From Entrophospora sp. SA101 (Eukaryota; Glomeromycota; Glomeromycetes; Entrophosporales; Entrophosporaceae): 22,862 nt of DNA. A program made the translations under genes and the position numbers. The number at the start of each line of letters is the position of its first letter. Position 1 is the first letter of the stretch. The stretch covers positions 26,976-49,837 of the forward strand of contig CAUDNR010003669.1 of assembly GCA_958430865.1 (NCBI GenBank). Direction: 5' to 3'. Under the pieces are notes generated by a model. The model searched no databases and had not been told where the DNA came from. It worked only from the letters and a program-made list of their open reading frames with translations. Of this stretch, positions 9,509 through 22,862 are shown in pieces.

Positions 9509-12500
9509 TTATTGATCATCACTCATTTTTTTATCTTTTTTATCTTCTATTTCAGGAAATTTCTTTGAAAAATCTGTCCAAACCTTTTCTGCATATTCTT
9601 TACTTATATCACCAAAAACCACTTTGAAAACATCGTTATACCATGCTACTGGCACACCTGTTAAACCTTCTTTTACATTATCAGGTAATTCCTCCCAATC
9701 ACTTATATTTGCATCAGGAAAAATTATAGTTTTCACTCCTGACCTTTTGGCTGCTACTGCTTTCTCTCTAAGGCCTCCGATTTTTAAAACTTTTCCTGTC
9801 AACGTTAATTCACCTGTCATTGCTATTGTAGGGTCAAGAGGTTTTGATAATGCTAATGATAAAAGCGATGTGGTCATAGTAATTCCAGCAGATGGTCCTT
9901 AACAATTAATCACAATATTATCCATTATTATTAATTTTTCAATACAAAAAAAAAATTAAAAAAAAATATAAAGCAACAGTCATATAAACAAATACCATCT
10001 TTTTGAGTAGCTCCTTCTGGTATGTGAAGATGTATAGCTGCCTTTTCGAAAAATTTATTTTCTGGAAATTGTCGAACCATCAAACTTTTTGAATATGTAT
10101 AAGCAATAGTAGTAGATTCTTTCATCACATCACCCATTTGTCCAGTTTTTGAAAGTGAAGGTGTTGATTTTTTATTAATAATAGATTCTAAAGTAGACTC
10201 AACGTATAATGCGGAACCACCTTAATAAATAAATAAATAAATATCGAAAAATTAAGATTTGTTTTTTTTAATAAGCAATCACCCAATCAATGTCAATAAT
10301 CTTACATACCCATACTTGTCCATGCTAAACCCATAACAACACCAGGTGGTGTATGATCGTATAAACGGTCGGAATGCCATACAGGTGGACCAACATAATC
10401 TTTCAAATTTTCTGAGGTAATATTAACATGAATGCCCTCAGGAACTTCTAATGGTTTCTGTGGTTCTGTAGTTGTGGAGAACTCATTTTTTGGTGCTTGC
10501 TCTATTGTTGTTGATTGTGATGGTGGCGATTCTGTTTCTTTATTGTTATTTATAACTCCTTGATCTTCTGGTATTATTTCTTCTTTTATTTCATTTACTA
10601 TTTTGAGAGCAGCTTTACGATATATTTTATCAATATGTTTCTTAAGATTACGGACACCACTTTCTCGACAATATGAACGAATCAAAGTTTCAATTGCATC
10701 TTGTTGAATTGTAACTTCTACATTCTGTAATCCTGCCATTTCTTTAGCTGTAGGTGCTAAATATTTAGAAGCTATTGCTACCTTTTCATCAGCAACATAT
10801 CCAGACAATTGAATCACCTCCATACGATCAAGTAACGGAAGCGGTATAGTATCCACAACATTGGCAGTACAAACAAATAGTATTTTTGATAAATCTATCG
10901 GAACATCCATGTAATGATCCAAGAAAGATGAATTTTGTTCAGGATCAAGGAGTTCAAGAAGAGCTGATGATGGATCACCTTGATGGCCACGTCCAATCTT
11001 ATCAACTATATGTATATATATATTTTAAATTAAAAGCTATTAGATTAATTAATTGAAACCTATATAGCATGGATATTTTTTATTCATTCATACCTTCATC
11101 AATCAGTATCAATGGATTTTCGGTTTGAACTTTTTTCAATGCCTGGACAACTTTACCGGGCATAGCTCCTACATATGTACGACGATGTCCCTTAATTTCA
11201 GCAACATCTGTAAGTCCACCAACACTAAATCGATAAAATTGTCTAGATAATGCTCTAGCAATTGATTTTCCAATAGATGTTTTGCCAACACCTATCAATA
11301 AAAAAAAATAATCAATTTATAATCAAATGATATAAAGATTTATGCTATGTGTCTATATAACTTACCAGGAGGCCCAACGAAACATAAAATCTTGCCTTCA
11401 ACAGTGCCCCTCAATTTTCCAACAGCTATGAATTCTAATATTCGATCCTTTACATCTTGAAGCCCATAATGATCTTCATCTAAAACTTTCACTGCGTGTT
11501 TAATATTATAATTTTCAGGAGATCTTTGTCCCCATGGTACTTGTGTAAGCCAGTCTAAATAATTCCTTGTGACATTAAATTCAGAAGCTGCAGGCTCCAG
11601 ATGTGCAAGTTTATTAATTTCCTAATAAAATTAAAAAGAAACTGAGAATGTACAGGATTGATAATTTTATATACTAATGCATGTATCTAAGTGAGGTTTT
11701 AATTAAATAAATTGTTTTACCTCGTCAAAAACTTTTTTAACAGTTTCTGGCATGGCAAGTTTTTCTGCTTTTTCTTTGAATTTTTCAACCAATTTATCCT
11801 TTCCATCTGATTCAATCCCCAATTCTTTTTTGATACCCTTTAATTGTTCCATCAAATAATATTCTCTTTGTCGTTTTGCAATTTTAGATTCTACCTCCTT
11901 ACTGATTTTACTTTGCAATTGAGCATTTACTAACTCTTTCTTAAGAACTAACAAAGATCTTTGCAATCTTTCTTCAATAACTAGACTCTCAAGAACTTCT
12001 TGTAACTCATTTGGTTCACCTGTAGATACTGCAGCTGCGAAATCAGCCAATTTTGCTGGTTCTTCAAAAACATTTCCAGCAGATTGTGACATGGAAAAAT
12101 TGGCAATTTGATCACGAAATAGTGGATTTAATGTTGCAATATCTTTGAAAACTGCAACAATTTCTGATGTAATGGCACGAACGATTTGATTTTTCCTATT
12201 ATAAGGTTCATCATGTAAATTTTCTACATTCACAAGTGACACATTATAATTTTCAAGGAATGAAGTTGCATATTGAGGTTCAGATTCTTTTTTTTTTAAA
12301 AAAAAAATGATGAATTAATTGAATTGATATGTATGGTTTTAAGAACTTTATTAATCTTTTATAAAAATTTAAAATTTTTAACTTACCTTTTTTTATTGGT
12401 TCTTCATTAACTGAAGGACCAGGTTCAGCAACAATTTCAGCTTCTGGTGCGCTGCTTTGTGTTGTTGGTGGTATAAGTTCAGTAATACGAATTCTTCGAT

Positions 12501-13272
12501 GAGGATATAAAACAGCAGTCAAAGAATTTTCATCTTGGGCTCCATTTGCAGGGAAAACACTTGTGATCTGTGCAAATACTCCCACTTTATAAACTTGTGC
12601 AATATTAGTAATTGTATCAACATCAAGCTCTTCATCTTTTAAAAGGAATGCTCCAACATAAGGTTGACCACGTTTCATTAATTCTTTCACAGCAGCTGTA
12701 ACATTTGCATCTTTAATTTCAACAGCTTTATAGAATCCTGGGAATAATGGCCTTCTGGCAATTGGCAATGCCAATACTTGTGGATAGATTTCAGGTATTG
12801 TTGGTTTTTGCATAGTTGTTTCCAAAACATGTAAAGTCCTATGTATTCCTTCAAATGGTGATTTGGGTGCCGGAGTATCAGCAGGTCCATCACCACCACC
12901 ACTACCTTTATTAGATCCATCACCTTTACTACCATCACTTGGATTATCACTACTACTATTACCACCACCACCGCCACCATTATCGTTACTAGAACCGTTT
13001 TGGTTTCCATTCTTATTATCACCTTCTCCCTTTCCATCATCACCTTTTGATCCGTCACTATTAGAATTTTGAGACGAGTCTGAACTAAGTTTTGATTTTC
13101 CACGGCGAAAACCTCGTGTAATTTGTAAAATCCGTGGTTCATTATAAATTAATGATTTTTGAATGTTGTTATGCCTAATTAAATGCAAAATTGTAGAATG
13201 AGTGTACAATGTGGTTGGTGCTGTATATTGCGAAAAAAATTTTGACCATAAATTAATAGTTCTTATTGACAT
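9509..13272 (-). CDS. PIM1: Mitochondrial Lon protease (Pim1/LONP1 family)
   Basis: ATP-dependent serine protease that degrades damaged and regulatory proteins in the mitochondrial matrix. Seven exons: 13272-12387, 12286-11721, 11621-11366, 11291-11094, 11005-10310, 10220-9996 and 9897-9509. All phases agree, giving 1071 residues, close to yeast Pim1. The N-terminus is a basic amphipathic presequence ([15 protein letters not shown] to about residue 60), then a Gly/Ser/Asn/Asp linker (about 62-130). The Lon N-domain starts near 163 ([12 protein letters not shown]). Walker A is GPPGVGKTS (567-575) and Walker B LILIDE (630-635). The ATPase and protease domains are separated by an acidic Ser/Thr-rich insert typical of mitochondrial Lon. 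The catalytic Ser is S945 in KDGPSAG and the Lys is K988 in [11 protein letters not shown], 43 residues apart as in bacterial Lon. No lesions. It is head to head with the PRP2 gene and shares its promoter gap. Confidence 0.97.
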
Positions 13273-13407
13273 TTTTGAAATTCTTTAATATCAATAGATT
13301 TTAAATAGTGATCTACATCAATGTAGATCCATTTTAAAATTCTCTTCCACCACTGGTAAATCTCTAATCTTTTTACAAATTTCTTATAGATCTAATCAGC
13401 ATCAAAT
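13273..13407. promoter_or_regulatory. Bidirectional promoter between LON and PRP2 with a 20-base dyad
   Basis: Only 135 bases separate the two start codons, so both transcripts must start here or inside each other. A perfect inverted repeat, GATCTACAT-CA-ATGTAGATC, lies at 13310-13329, slightly nearer LON. A related half (AGATCTAAT) is at 13388-13396. A symmetrical site of this size suits a dimeric DNA-binding protein. The presence of a shared promoter is near certain from geometry; the function of the dyad is inferred. Confidence 0.6.
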
Positions 13408-17102
<3,695 letters not shown>

Positions 17103-18134
17103 TTTTTTTGGTGCGTGTATGTGTATATATAGATAGATGTATTTATATTAATTAATATAAAAATAATGATAATAATAAAATTGCTCTTATTATGTTAATT
17201 CATTACCTAAAGTAAAGAAAGGTTTACTACATATAATATTCGCGTTGTAATTGAATTTTATATATTATTGATTAATAGATTTGTCTTGGTTTCTTTATTT
17301 TGAAGGATTGACATATCATAATGGGCGATGATATTTGAGATTCTTCGTAAACAATCAATAAAGGAAATTTTCTGTTCTTGGTTGGGTACAAGGATCATGG
17401 AAACTAAAGTATTTCATTGGCACGATTTTTCCACAATTAAACAGCGAAGGAGGCACTCGAGATACTTGATAAATTAACCCTCCGACAGACTTGATGAGAA
17501 AAGATGATAAAATAGACATTGTTAAACGAAAAGAGTCAAGGACTATGGATAACAGTTTTTGTATTAAAAGCAAATTATATTTTTGTCCATTATATTGTAA
17601 ATTATACATTAGTCAAAATTTTCAAATCAATCACTACAGATAAACAATAATAATCCATTATTGAACTAATTTATGTATGGCCTTCTCTCGTAAATATGTA
17701 ATATTTACCATTGTAATATTTATACCATAAATATATTGTGCCTTGATTTAATAGCGCTATTTGTTTAAACCACGATTGTGGGTGTAGAGATTGGACTCGG
17801 TCAGAAATTCTTTATTAGATTAATCCAGAACTAGGCTTCCATGAACGCGTAATGTCAAGGTGATATTATTTGTGAATTCTAGTAGATTCGGGAAAAAAAT
17901 TACGTGCCTAAATTAACACTAACGCCGAAGATTTTTTTGTTGAAAAAGGGTTTGCGCAACCCTGCCATATAATCTAAATTAACAACCCGTTCGGGCAGAA
18001 TTTGAATCATTATTATTATATTAATATTTTACGGATGACTCAAGCATTTAAAAAATTAATCCTTCAAACAGACGTAGCTGTTTCACATTTTTATCAATAA
18101 TTAGTTATGATTCATCCATTTCCTCTCTCTTCCA
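17103..18134. other. Intergenic, mostly structureless, with a possible minus-strand relic
   Basis: About 1 kb after PRP2. A minus-strand frame (17609-17355) is open for 84 codons and reads in part SFRLTMSILSSFLIKSV and KYFSFHDPCTQPRTENF; it may be an old coding relic but has no recognisable domain. At 17948-17962 there is a GGGTT-TGCGC-AACCC hairpin followed by an AACCCGTTCGGGCAG stretch near 17984, far GC-richer than its surroundings and reminiscent of a transposon end. Nothing else is supported. Confidence 0.45.
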
Positions 18135-18478
18135 AAAAAATCTTCGAGAACATCTCTATATTTCCTCCAAAATCACCGCAAAGCATCTTCGGTTGTTGAT
18201 CTATTGAATTCATCCTTGCATAGACTTTCAATTAATCCGATCCTTGAAGCTCAACAGAATTAAATATCCGACAGACCAAATATCAACATTCTCGTTGTGA
18301 TGGGATTTGAAAATCTCGGGTTCATGACTTTCTTTAGCTAATTGTGTGCTAGGAATATTTGAAAGAGCACTGCACGCATAATTGAAATCGATAATGAACC
18401 AACCGTCTCGATCTATGGACTTTAACACGTTATTCCAAAGGAGATCGCGATGCACGATTTTCATTTTGTGGAGAGCCT
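18135..18478 (-). pseudogene. Protein kinase relic (catalytic loop to C-lobe)
   Basis: After a good acceptor (ATTCTCAG) the minus strand reads QALHKMKIVHRDLLWNNV, the kinase catalytic loop with Asp and the downstream Asn. It continues with GWFIIDFNYAC in place of the DFG segment and with HNENVDIWSVGYLILL, the C-lobe. This IDF-type metal loop and HRDxxWxNV spacing resemble FunK1-like and other lineage-expanded fungal kinases. A stop (TGA class, at 18228) then breaks the frame. The expected C-lobe end continues in another frame (ESLCKDEFNRSTTEDALR), itself followed by a stop. No N-lobe (Gly-loop or VAIK lysine) is found upstream. It is a 5'-truncated, frameshifted fragment of a once functional kinase. 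Confidence 0.65.
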
Positions 18479-18822
18479 GAGAATGGATATTCGTTTATAA
18501 AATACCTACATTTTCAAGATAGCAAACAATGGATGAAATGAAAGATAATAGATGCCTTAAGGGCGGTCAAAACATAACACAAAGTTTTGATTAGTTATTC
18601 CTTTGATTGTGGCTTACACATAATGCCCCTTGGTGAAAAAATCATGAATGGAGTTGGTCCTTCCTCTGTATTGACGTGGTTGAGGGAATCAATGAAACGA
18701 ACTTGACGCTTAATCTTAAGTGATGCTATTTTAGTTGAAAAGGCCAAGCAAATCGTAACTGGGTTAGGAGTTTTTGAAGGAACATTGACATTTAAATAAC
18801 ACCAATAAAATACTTTTGTTCT
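18479..18822 (-). other. Open minus-strand stretch of unknown nature
   Basis: Between the kinase relic and an inverted-repeat end, the minus strand is open for about 84 codons (18849-18595). It reads in part SKTPNPVTICLAFSTKIA and RQVRFIDSLNHVNTEEG. It begins inside the inverted repeat, so it may be the interior of a decayed transposon rather than a gene. I recognise no domain. Confidence 0.25.
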
Positions 18823-18873
18823 ATAAGTGCACGGTCTTGTCTGGTGCACTTATGGAGGGTTGACTGTACAACT
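18823..18873. mobile_element. Solo terminal inverted repeat, pogo/Tigger-like
   Basis: ATAAGTGCAC (18823-18832) faces GTGCACTTAT (18844-18853), followed by GGAGGGTTGACTGTA. Read on the minus strand it is TACAGTCAACCCTCC and then ATAAGTGCAC. A TA-flanked end carrying a short motif in both orientations is a style I associate with pogo/Tigger-like DNA transposons. No matching second end is visible in this window, so it is a solo or degraded terminus. Confidence 0.4.
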
Positions 18874-19261
18874 AACTCCCTATTACTATTGATCTGCGTG
18901 ACATGTTCTGTGACTGTTAAGGTACACAGATAACATCAATAAAATATCAGTGTAATTGTGATGTAATTTCATTACAGACATATTAACTTTGATTAGTTTC
19001 ATGAAATTTATTTGATCATGTCTGCTTCTAACGAAAAAAGAAAGGTAAACACCAAAAATATATTGAACCTTCCAAATCTATACCGTTTTTCTTATTTATT
19101 ATCCTTGTTACAGGAAGAGAGAGTATATTCAAGATACCCAAGCTTTTAAAGAAAGGAAAAAAAAAGGTTTGGCTTTGTCATTAACATTCCATCGTTATTA
19201 AATGATCAAAATTCATTCTCAATAAACACTTGATATAGCACCCAACCAGCTTGATTAACCT

Positions 19262-19757
19262 ATGCCAATTTCCAATCCACCTGAGACCGTTAGTTCTCTT
19301 CTCAAATATGAAACAAGTCCAGGGCAAGCTCTGAAATTTCTAGGTAAAGCTGAAATTTTCAGTTTAGTGTACAAGTAATACATTTGCGATAATTTAACAT
19401 AATGTCCTTGTAGATCGTGTAGGTCCTGACTTCAAATGGCCTGCTTCAATGAATGTACATGACAGAGGAACAGCTTTTTTTTACATAGCAGGTGAAGATG
19501 CTTTGGAATTTGATGGCGAAACAGGATTTAATATGATCGCCTTCTTTGACAATCTAGATAGGGGTACATTCAATGGGCATGAAGATAGCTGGGTATTGAT
19601 ATATAAACAAGAAATTAAAAAGTATGGACCAGCATATACAAGTAAAGAGTTAGAGGATATGGAAAACGAGATGCCCGGTGCAATATACCTACCAATAGAT
19701 AAAAAGTGCCGTGATGATCTTGTTAAGGTGGCCTCAGCAAGGACTGTACATGCTTGA
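19262..19757 (+). CDS. Small unrecognised protein, two exons (141 aa)
   Basis: Exons 19262-19343 and 19414-19757 join in phase (CTAG/GTAAAG donor, CCTTGTAG acceptor). The start reads MPISNPPETVSSLLKYET and runs through the junction as ALKFLDRVGPDFKWP. The body has a well-packed globular look: GTAFFYIAGEDALEFDGE, NMIAFFDNLDRGTF, GHEDSWVLIYKQEIKKYG and PGAIYLPIDKKCRDDL, ending RTVHA. I do not recognise the family; there is no signal peptide or membrane segment, and acidic and aromatic residues dominate. Upstream in the same frame lie a possible start exon (19018-19044, MSASNEKRK) and a basic stretch (19118-19166, REYIQDTQAFKERKKK). They are separated from this ATG by three stops, so the true 5' end may differ. 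Upstream gene boundaries are uncertain, but the two listed exons look real. Confidence 0.6.
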
Positions 19758-20370
19758 CGTGCTGAAAATGAAAACGAACATATGGTCTGAAATTTGAGTA
19801 ATTAGATTAATAATTATATCATGAAATAAATATTCATTAAACATCTTGAATTCTAAATAACCGAAATCTCTCATTTAGCCAAAGCACCACCTCGCCAGAG
19901 ACTGTTTCATTAGTTTTTGTGGTGATTTTTACCAATGTGATCATGAATAGAATCAACGACATTTTTGATGATGATAAAAAAATTTGCAGGTAATAAAATA
20001 ATAAAATATTACATTTATTGTTGTCATTTGGCGCTAGTATTCTTAACTTAAAATAATCAACAATAAAGTAGAATTACAATCAGCATACACACGACCAAGT
20101 GTTTCTTTGATAGATAAAGGTGTTGTAGATTTACAGGTACGTCAGTATCACTACATTTTCTGCGACGCCTTGCTGACATTTTGAGAGTAGCATAAACAAA
20201 GGATAATTAGAAATATGAAAATATGCGAAATGCTAAAAAACAAATATATATAATTTTTTTATTAGTGATTAATTAACAAATTTAAATGTAAAAAACTTGT
20301 CTGTAATATTGCGAAATCACACAAAGACCAAGCTTATTGGAAATATTGATAGCATTTCATAAAAATGTGG
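19758..20370. other. Intergenic with candidate stray exons on the plus strand
   Basis: After the small gene, a plus-strand stretch (about 19879-19988) flanked by a TCATTTAG acceptor and an AG/GTAATA donor reads SQSTTSPETVSLVFVV and MNRINDIFDDDKKIC. A second piece before a GTACGT donor (about 20066-20137) reads KVELQSAYTRPSVSLIDK. Their phases do not join cleanly, so I do not call a gene. The rest is AT-rich. Confidence 0.3.
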
Positions 20371-20535
20371 TACATATGTAAACTCGATAAATCGGTCATG
20401 TGGGAGTGAGCTCATATGACCGACTTATCGAGTAAACCGACTTATCGAATTAAATTACTTAAATATTAAGAAAATGGGGTGAAAATTTTGGCCGACTTAT
20501 TGAGTAAACCGACTTATCGAGTGTTTACATATGTA
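20371..20535. mobile_element. 165-base MITE with pogo/Tigger-type ends
   Basis: The element begins TACATATGTA-AACTCGATAAATCGGTC and ends in the inverted partner GACTTATCGAGTGTTTACATATGTA. Inside are further copies of CCGACTTATCGAGTAAA: 20420-20436, 20437-20447 (partial), 20492-20508 (one mismatch) and 20509-20521. The left end alone forms a long hairpin, since ACTCGATAAATCGGTCAT (20382-20399) faces ATGACCGACTTATCGAGT. There is no coding capacity. Repeated subterminal motifs and TA-rich flanks fit a non-autonomous element moved by a pogo/Tigger DDE transposase. Confidence 0.75.
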
Positions 20536-20970
20536 AATAAATTGATAAATCCATTACATTTTTTTTAGTAGTATGTTTTGGAAAACCCAATATAAATACT
20601 TTAAATATTATAAATTTTTATATAATAAATTTACAACACTTAACAAGGCATCAAACAACACCACGCATCGTTTAATGCTAAAAATGGCGTCATGTTTATC
20701 ATATTAAATTTACATCTTCTATCAATGTGTTGAACAACATTTTTTTAATTTCTTGATGTACAAACAATCGAATATAAGCTACTTTTTTTCACACACAATT
20801 TAAATATAGCAAGAGAAACCAATTAATTGAAGATGCAAAAGGAAATTTAATTTTTTATTTATAATTTAATTAATATATATATATATATACACATATGCAT
20901 TATTTGTTTTAATAATAAAAATGCTAATTTTTTTTTACACACGAGTAATTTTTTTATAATCAGATCTCAT
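20536..20970. other. AT-rich 3' flank of the F-box gene
   Basis: No frame or RNA gene is visible. It contains a TA-repeat stretch (about 20872-20890), and presumably the polyadenylation region of the minus-strand F-box gene. Confidence 0.5.
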
Positions 20971-21321
20971 TCAAGGTCTTTTTTTTTGATATTCATTACC
21001 ATTATTAATTCCTTCACATTTTCTTTTGCGTTCAATAGATCTATGTTCATTCTGGCATGTTTATTGTGATTTTTGAAGTTGATTATTAGTTTGAGGTCTT
21101 TTTTCTTGATGTCTATTACCATTATTAATTCCTTCATGTTTGCTTTTATGTTCAATAGATCTACTATGTTCATTCTGAGATGTTTCTTGTGATTTTTGAG
21201 GTTGATTATTATTAGTTCGAGGTCTTTTTTCTTGATGTTTATTACCATTATTAATTCCTTCATGTTTTCTTTTGCGTTCAATAGATCTATGTTCATTCTG
21301 ACATGTTTCTTGTGATTTTTG
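20971..21321 (-). repeat. Three 123-base tandem repeats, the third beyond the stop codon
   Basis: Units run 21321-21199, 21198-21076 and 21075-20971 (the last shortened). Each codes for a 41-residue block such as QKSQETCQNEHRSIERKRKH followed by EGINNGN and HQEKRP. In the third unit the GAA codon after QKSQ is TAA, which ends the F-box protein. Downstream of it the same frame stays open for 29 codons with the repeat sequence clearly preserved, to a TGA at 20971. Confidence 0.9.
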
Positions 21322-22827
21322 ATCTTTGCATTTATCATCATCAAATAAATTCATATCTTTTTTTAAATATACCCAGACCTTGTCGTGTTCTGCCACAATT
21401 TGTTCAAAAAATGAATTATGTTTGGTATTAAGATGGTGCTCCATATTTTTTGGTGAATAAAGATGAATACGTTTTTCTCCTTCGCAATCTAACAACATAC
21501 ATCTAAAAATTGGTGCTTTGATACCCATATTAATTGCAGATTTTACTGTAATAATATTTCCTTCAGGGAAATAAGAATCGAGTTTTTTGGCTTCTTTTAC
21601 TAGCACTGGTACTACTTGCTCTTCTAGATATCTCTCTGAATAAATAGTATAGGCATCGCCTTGATATATTGGTGGGTCCTTAAAACTAAGACAATGTTGA
21701 AGAATTGTATATATATCAACCTGAGAGTATCTAAGTGGGTTATCTATCTCTTCAAGGAATGTTTCGGCAACTTGTTTATTAGGTCCAAGGCGAGGCCATT
21801 TTTTTAACAAGTATTTCAAGATAAGTTCCTGTCGATGTGGCTTTTCTGCTTCGTAAATTATTTGATTTTTTAATCTTTTCCAGTACTGTTTTGAAGGTTG
21901 TTTATCAACCTCAGCAAAATGGAAGATTGCTCTTTTATACGAAGTGAAATGAGTTTGAATATAACGAGATCTGTAGTTTAATGATAATTTCCCCTCCTCA
22001 AGAATTTTACCAACAAGTTTGTTGATTTTTTTGATAAATCTTTTTGATTTTTTCATATATAAACTGCATTCTTTATTGCGATCATCACATTCTTCCATGA
22101 ATTTTTTTTGAACCTCAAGCATTTTTTTACTTTCCTCATCATAAGTATTGACAGGTTTTAATCCATGTTTTCCAACATAGGAATGTCTCTCAACAATATC
22201 TTTTTCCCAGAACTGTTTGAGAGGCCTGTGTCCAGTAACCTTCATTCCATATTTCTGAAATGAATAAGGTAATCCTGCAAAGAAATCATTGCCTCTAATA
22301 GTCTTTTCTCTGAAATTGTTAAATAAATAAATGAATAAATGAATAAATATGATTATTTAATCAATTAAACTTTATATAATAATTACTTACTCAATTATAG
22401 TGGTTCTTGCACAGTAACATCTAGTGCAGCATCTTACATGAAACTGCCAATGTATTTCAGTTGATTTAATAATACCACAAAACATGCAGGATCTAGGTGA
22501 AGCAAGGAAGAATCTAATGTATTGCAATTCATTCCAGCTTGGTGGTGGTGGTCGTTGCAGTCCTTTAAAATAAGCCATTCTTGCTTTTTTCCAAATTTTT
22601 TGGGTTCCATCACATTTATCCATTAAGATAAAATGAAATCTCGAGCATGTTTGTACCAGTGCCAACAAATCAGACGGTGGTAAATCTTCACAAATTTGGA
22701 AGAATACTTCAAGAGGAATATTTGAAAAAGGTGCTAATTGTTTTCTCCTGATTGGATATTTGCGAGATTCATCACCATATTTATCTATAAATTTTTTATC
22801 AATTTTGGTATACTCTTCAAAATTCAA
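21061..22827 (-). CDS. F-box protein with zinc-ligand motifs and C-terminal tandem repeats
   Basis: Two exons, 22827-22391 and 22309-21061, join through a GTAAGT..TTTCAG intron in phase for 561 residues. The F-box (about 31-80: FSNIPLEVFFQICEDLPPSD, then LVQTCSRFHFILMD) should dock on Skp1 in an SCF ubiquitin ligase and present a substrate bound by the rest of the chain. A cysteine cluster follows (C114, C117, C133, C134, C137, C139, in CMFCG and CCTRCYC), a pattern seen after F-boxes in basidiomycete-type proteins. Near residues 416-443 is a C2H2-like finger (C416, C421, H438, H443). The middle is helical and basic. The tail (476-561) is a Lys/Asn/Gln/Glu-rich 41-residue tandem repeat with likely nuclear signals (KRKHE, KRPR). 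The substrate is unknown. The start MNFEEY is the first Met of the open frame, close to the window edge. Confidence 0.82.
22322..22350. repeat. AAATAAATGAATAAATG tetranucleotide repeat in the F-box intron
   Basis: Short tandem AAAT/GAAT units fill the middle of the single 81-base intron of the F-box gene. Confidence 0.75.
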
Positions 22828-22862
22828 GCTATATTTTGTTCTTAAAAAATGGGCTTTTTTAA

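Noticed and set aside
12687..13142. 151-codon minus-strand frame within LON exon 1, and a plus-strand Pro/Leu-rich frame (12863-13072)
   Set aside because: Both are shadows of the Gly/Ser/Asp-rich linker of Lon in other frames.
17940..18000. Possible tRNA or small RNA from the GC-rich hairpins
   Set aside because: No cloverleaf or A/B-box arrangement can be made; a transposon-end remnant is more likely.
20967..21344. 125-codon minus-strand frame of Lys/Ile/Asn-rich repeats
   Set aside because: It is another frame of the F-box gene's 123-base repeat. The period is a multiple of three, so alternative frames stay open across copies.

Overview
This is an AT-rich eukaryotic nuclear window from a fungus. 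Genes have many short introns (about 65-165 bases, GT..AG) and are separated by long AT-rich gaps holding microsatellites, transposon ends and decayed coding pieces. A compact mitochondrial Lon protease, a fungal Prp2-type spliceosomal helicase, an F-box protein and relics of a large kinase family fit an early-diverging fungus. My best guess is an arbuscular mycorrhizal fungus (Glomeromycotina, Rhizophagus-like). That guess rests on recalled protein-family style, not on a search.

Layout. 1-2130: two minus-strand genes, a C2-domain copine-like protein that stops early (44-790) and an intronless low-complexity protein with a poly-proline stretch and a twice-used LVDKPFW motif (1068-2129). 2130-6116: about 4 kb with no convincing intact gene, only short coding relics. 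6117-7062: a three-exon plus-strand gene for a secreted or surface threonine-rich mucin-like protein. 7107-8448: minus-strand remains of a protein that looks mitochondrial and RNA-binding (RRM-like), broken by frame changes and stops. 8449-9508: no gene seen.

9509-17102 is the well-preserved core. Mitochondrial Lon (seven exons, 1071 aa, minus) and the Prp2/DHX16 helicase (fourteen exons, 831 aa, plus) are head to head, with 135 bases between start codons and a perfect 20-base dyad in that gap. 17103-20970 is gene-poor: a protein-kinase relic (minus), a transposon-terminus-like inverted repeat, a small unrecognised gene (19262-19757, plus) and a 165-base MITE with pogo/Tigger-style ends. 20971-22827 is a minus-strand F-box gene with zinc-ligand motifs. 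Its C-terminal 41-residue repeat continues in frame for a third copy past the stop codon.

The genes are unrelated housekeeping and accessory functions; I see no operon-like pathway. The most interesting local signals are the dyad between LON and PRP2, the repeat behind the F-box stop, the decayed RRM-like gene beside intact neighbours, and the mucin-like gene with a separate signal-peptide exon.
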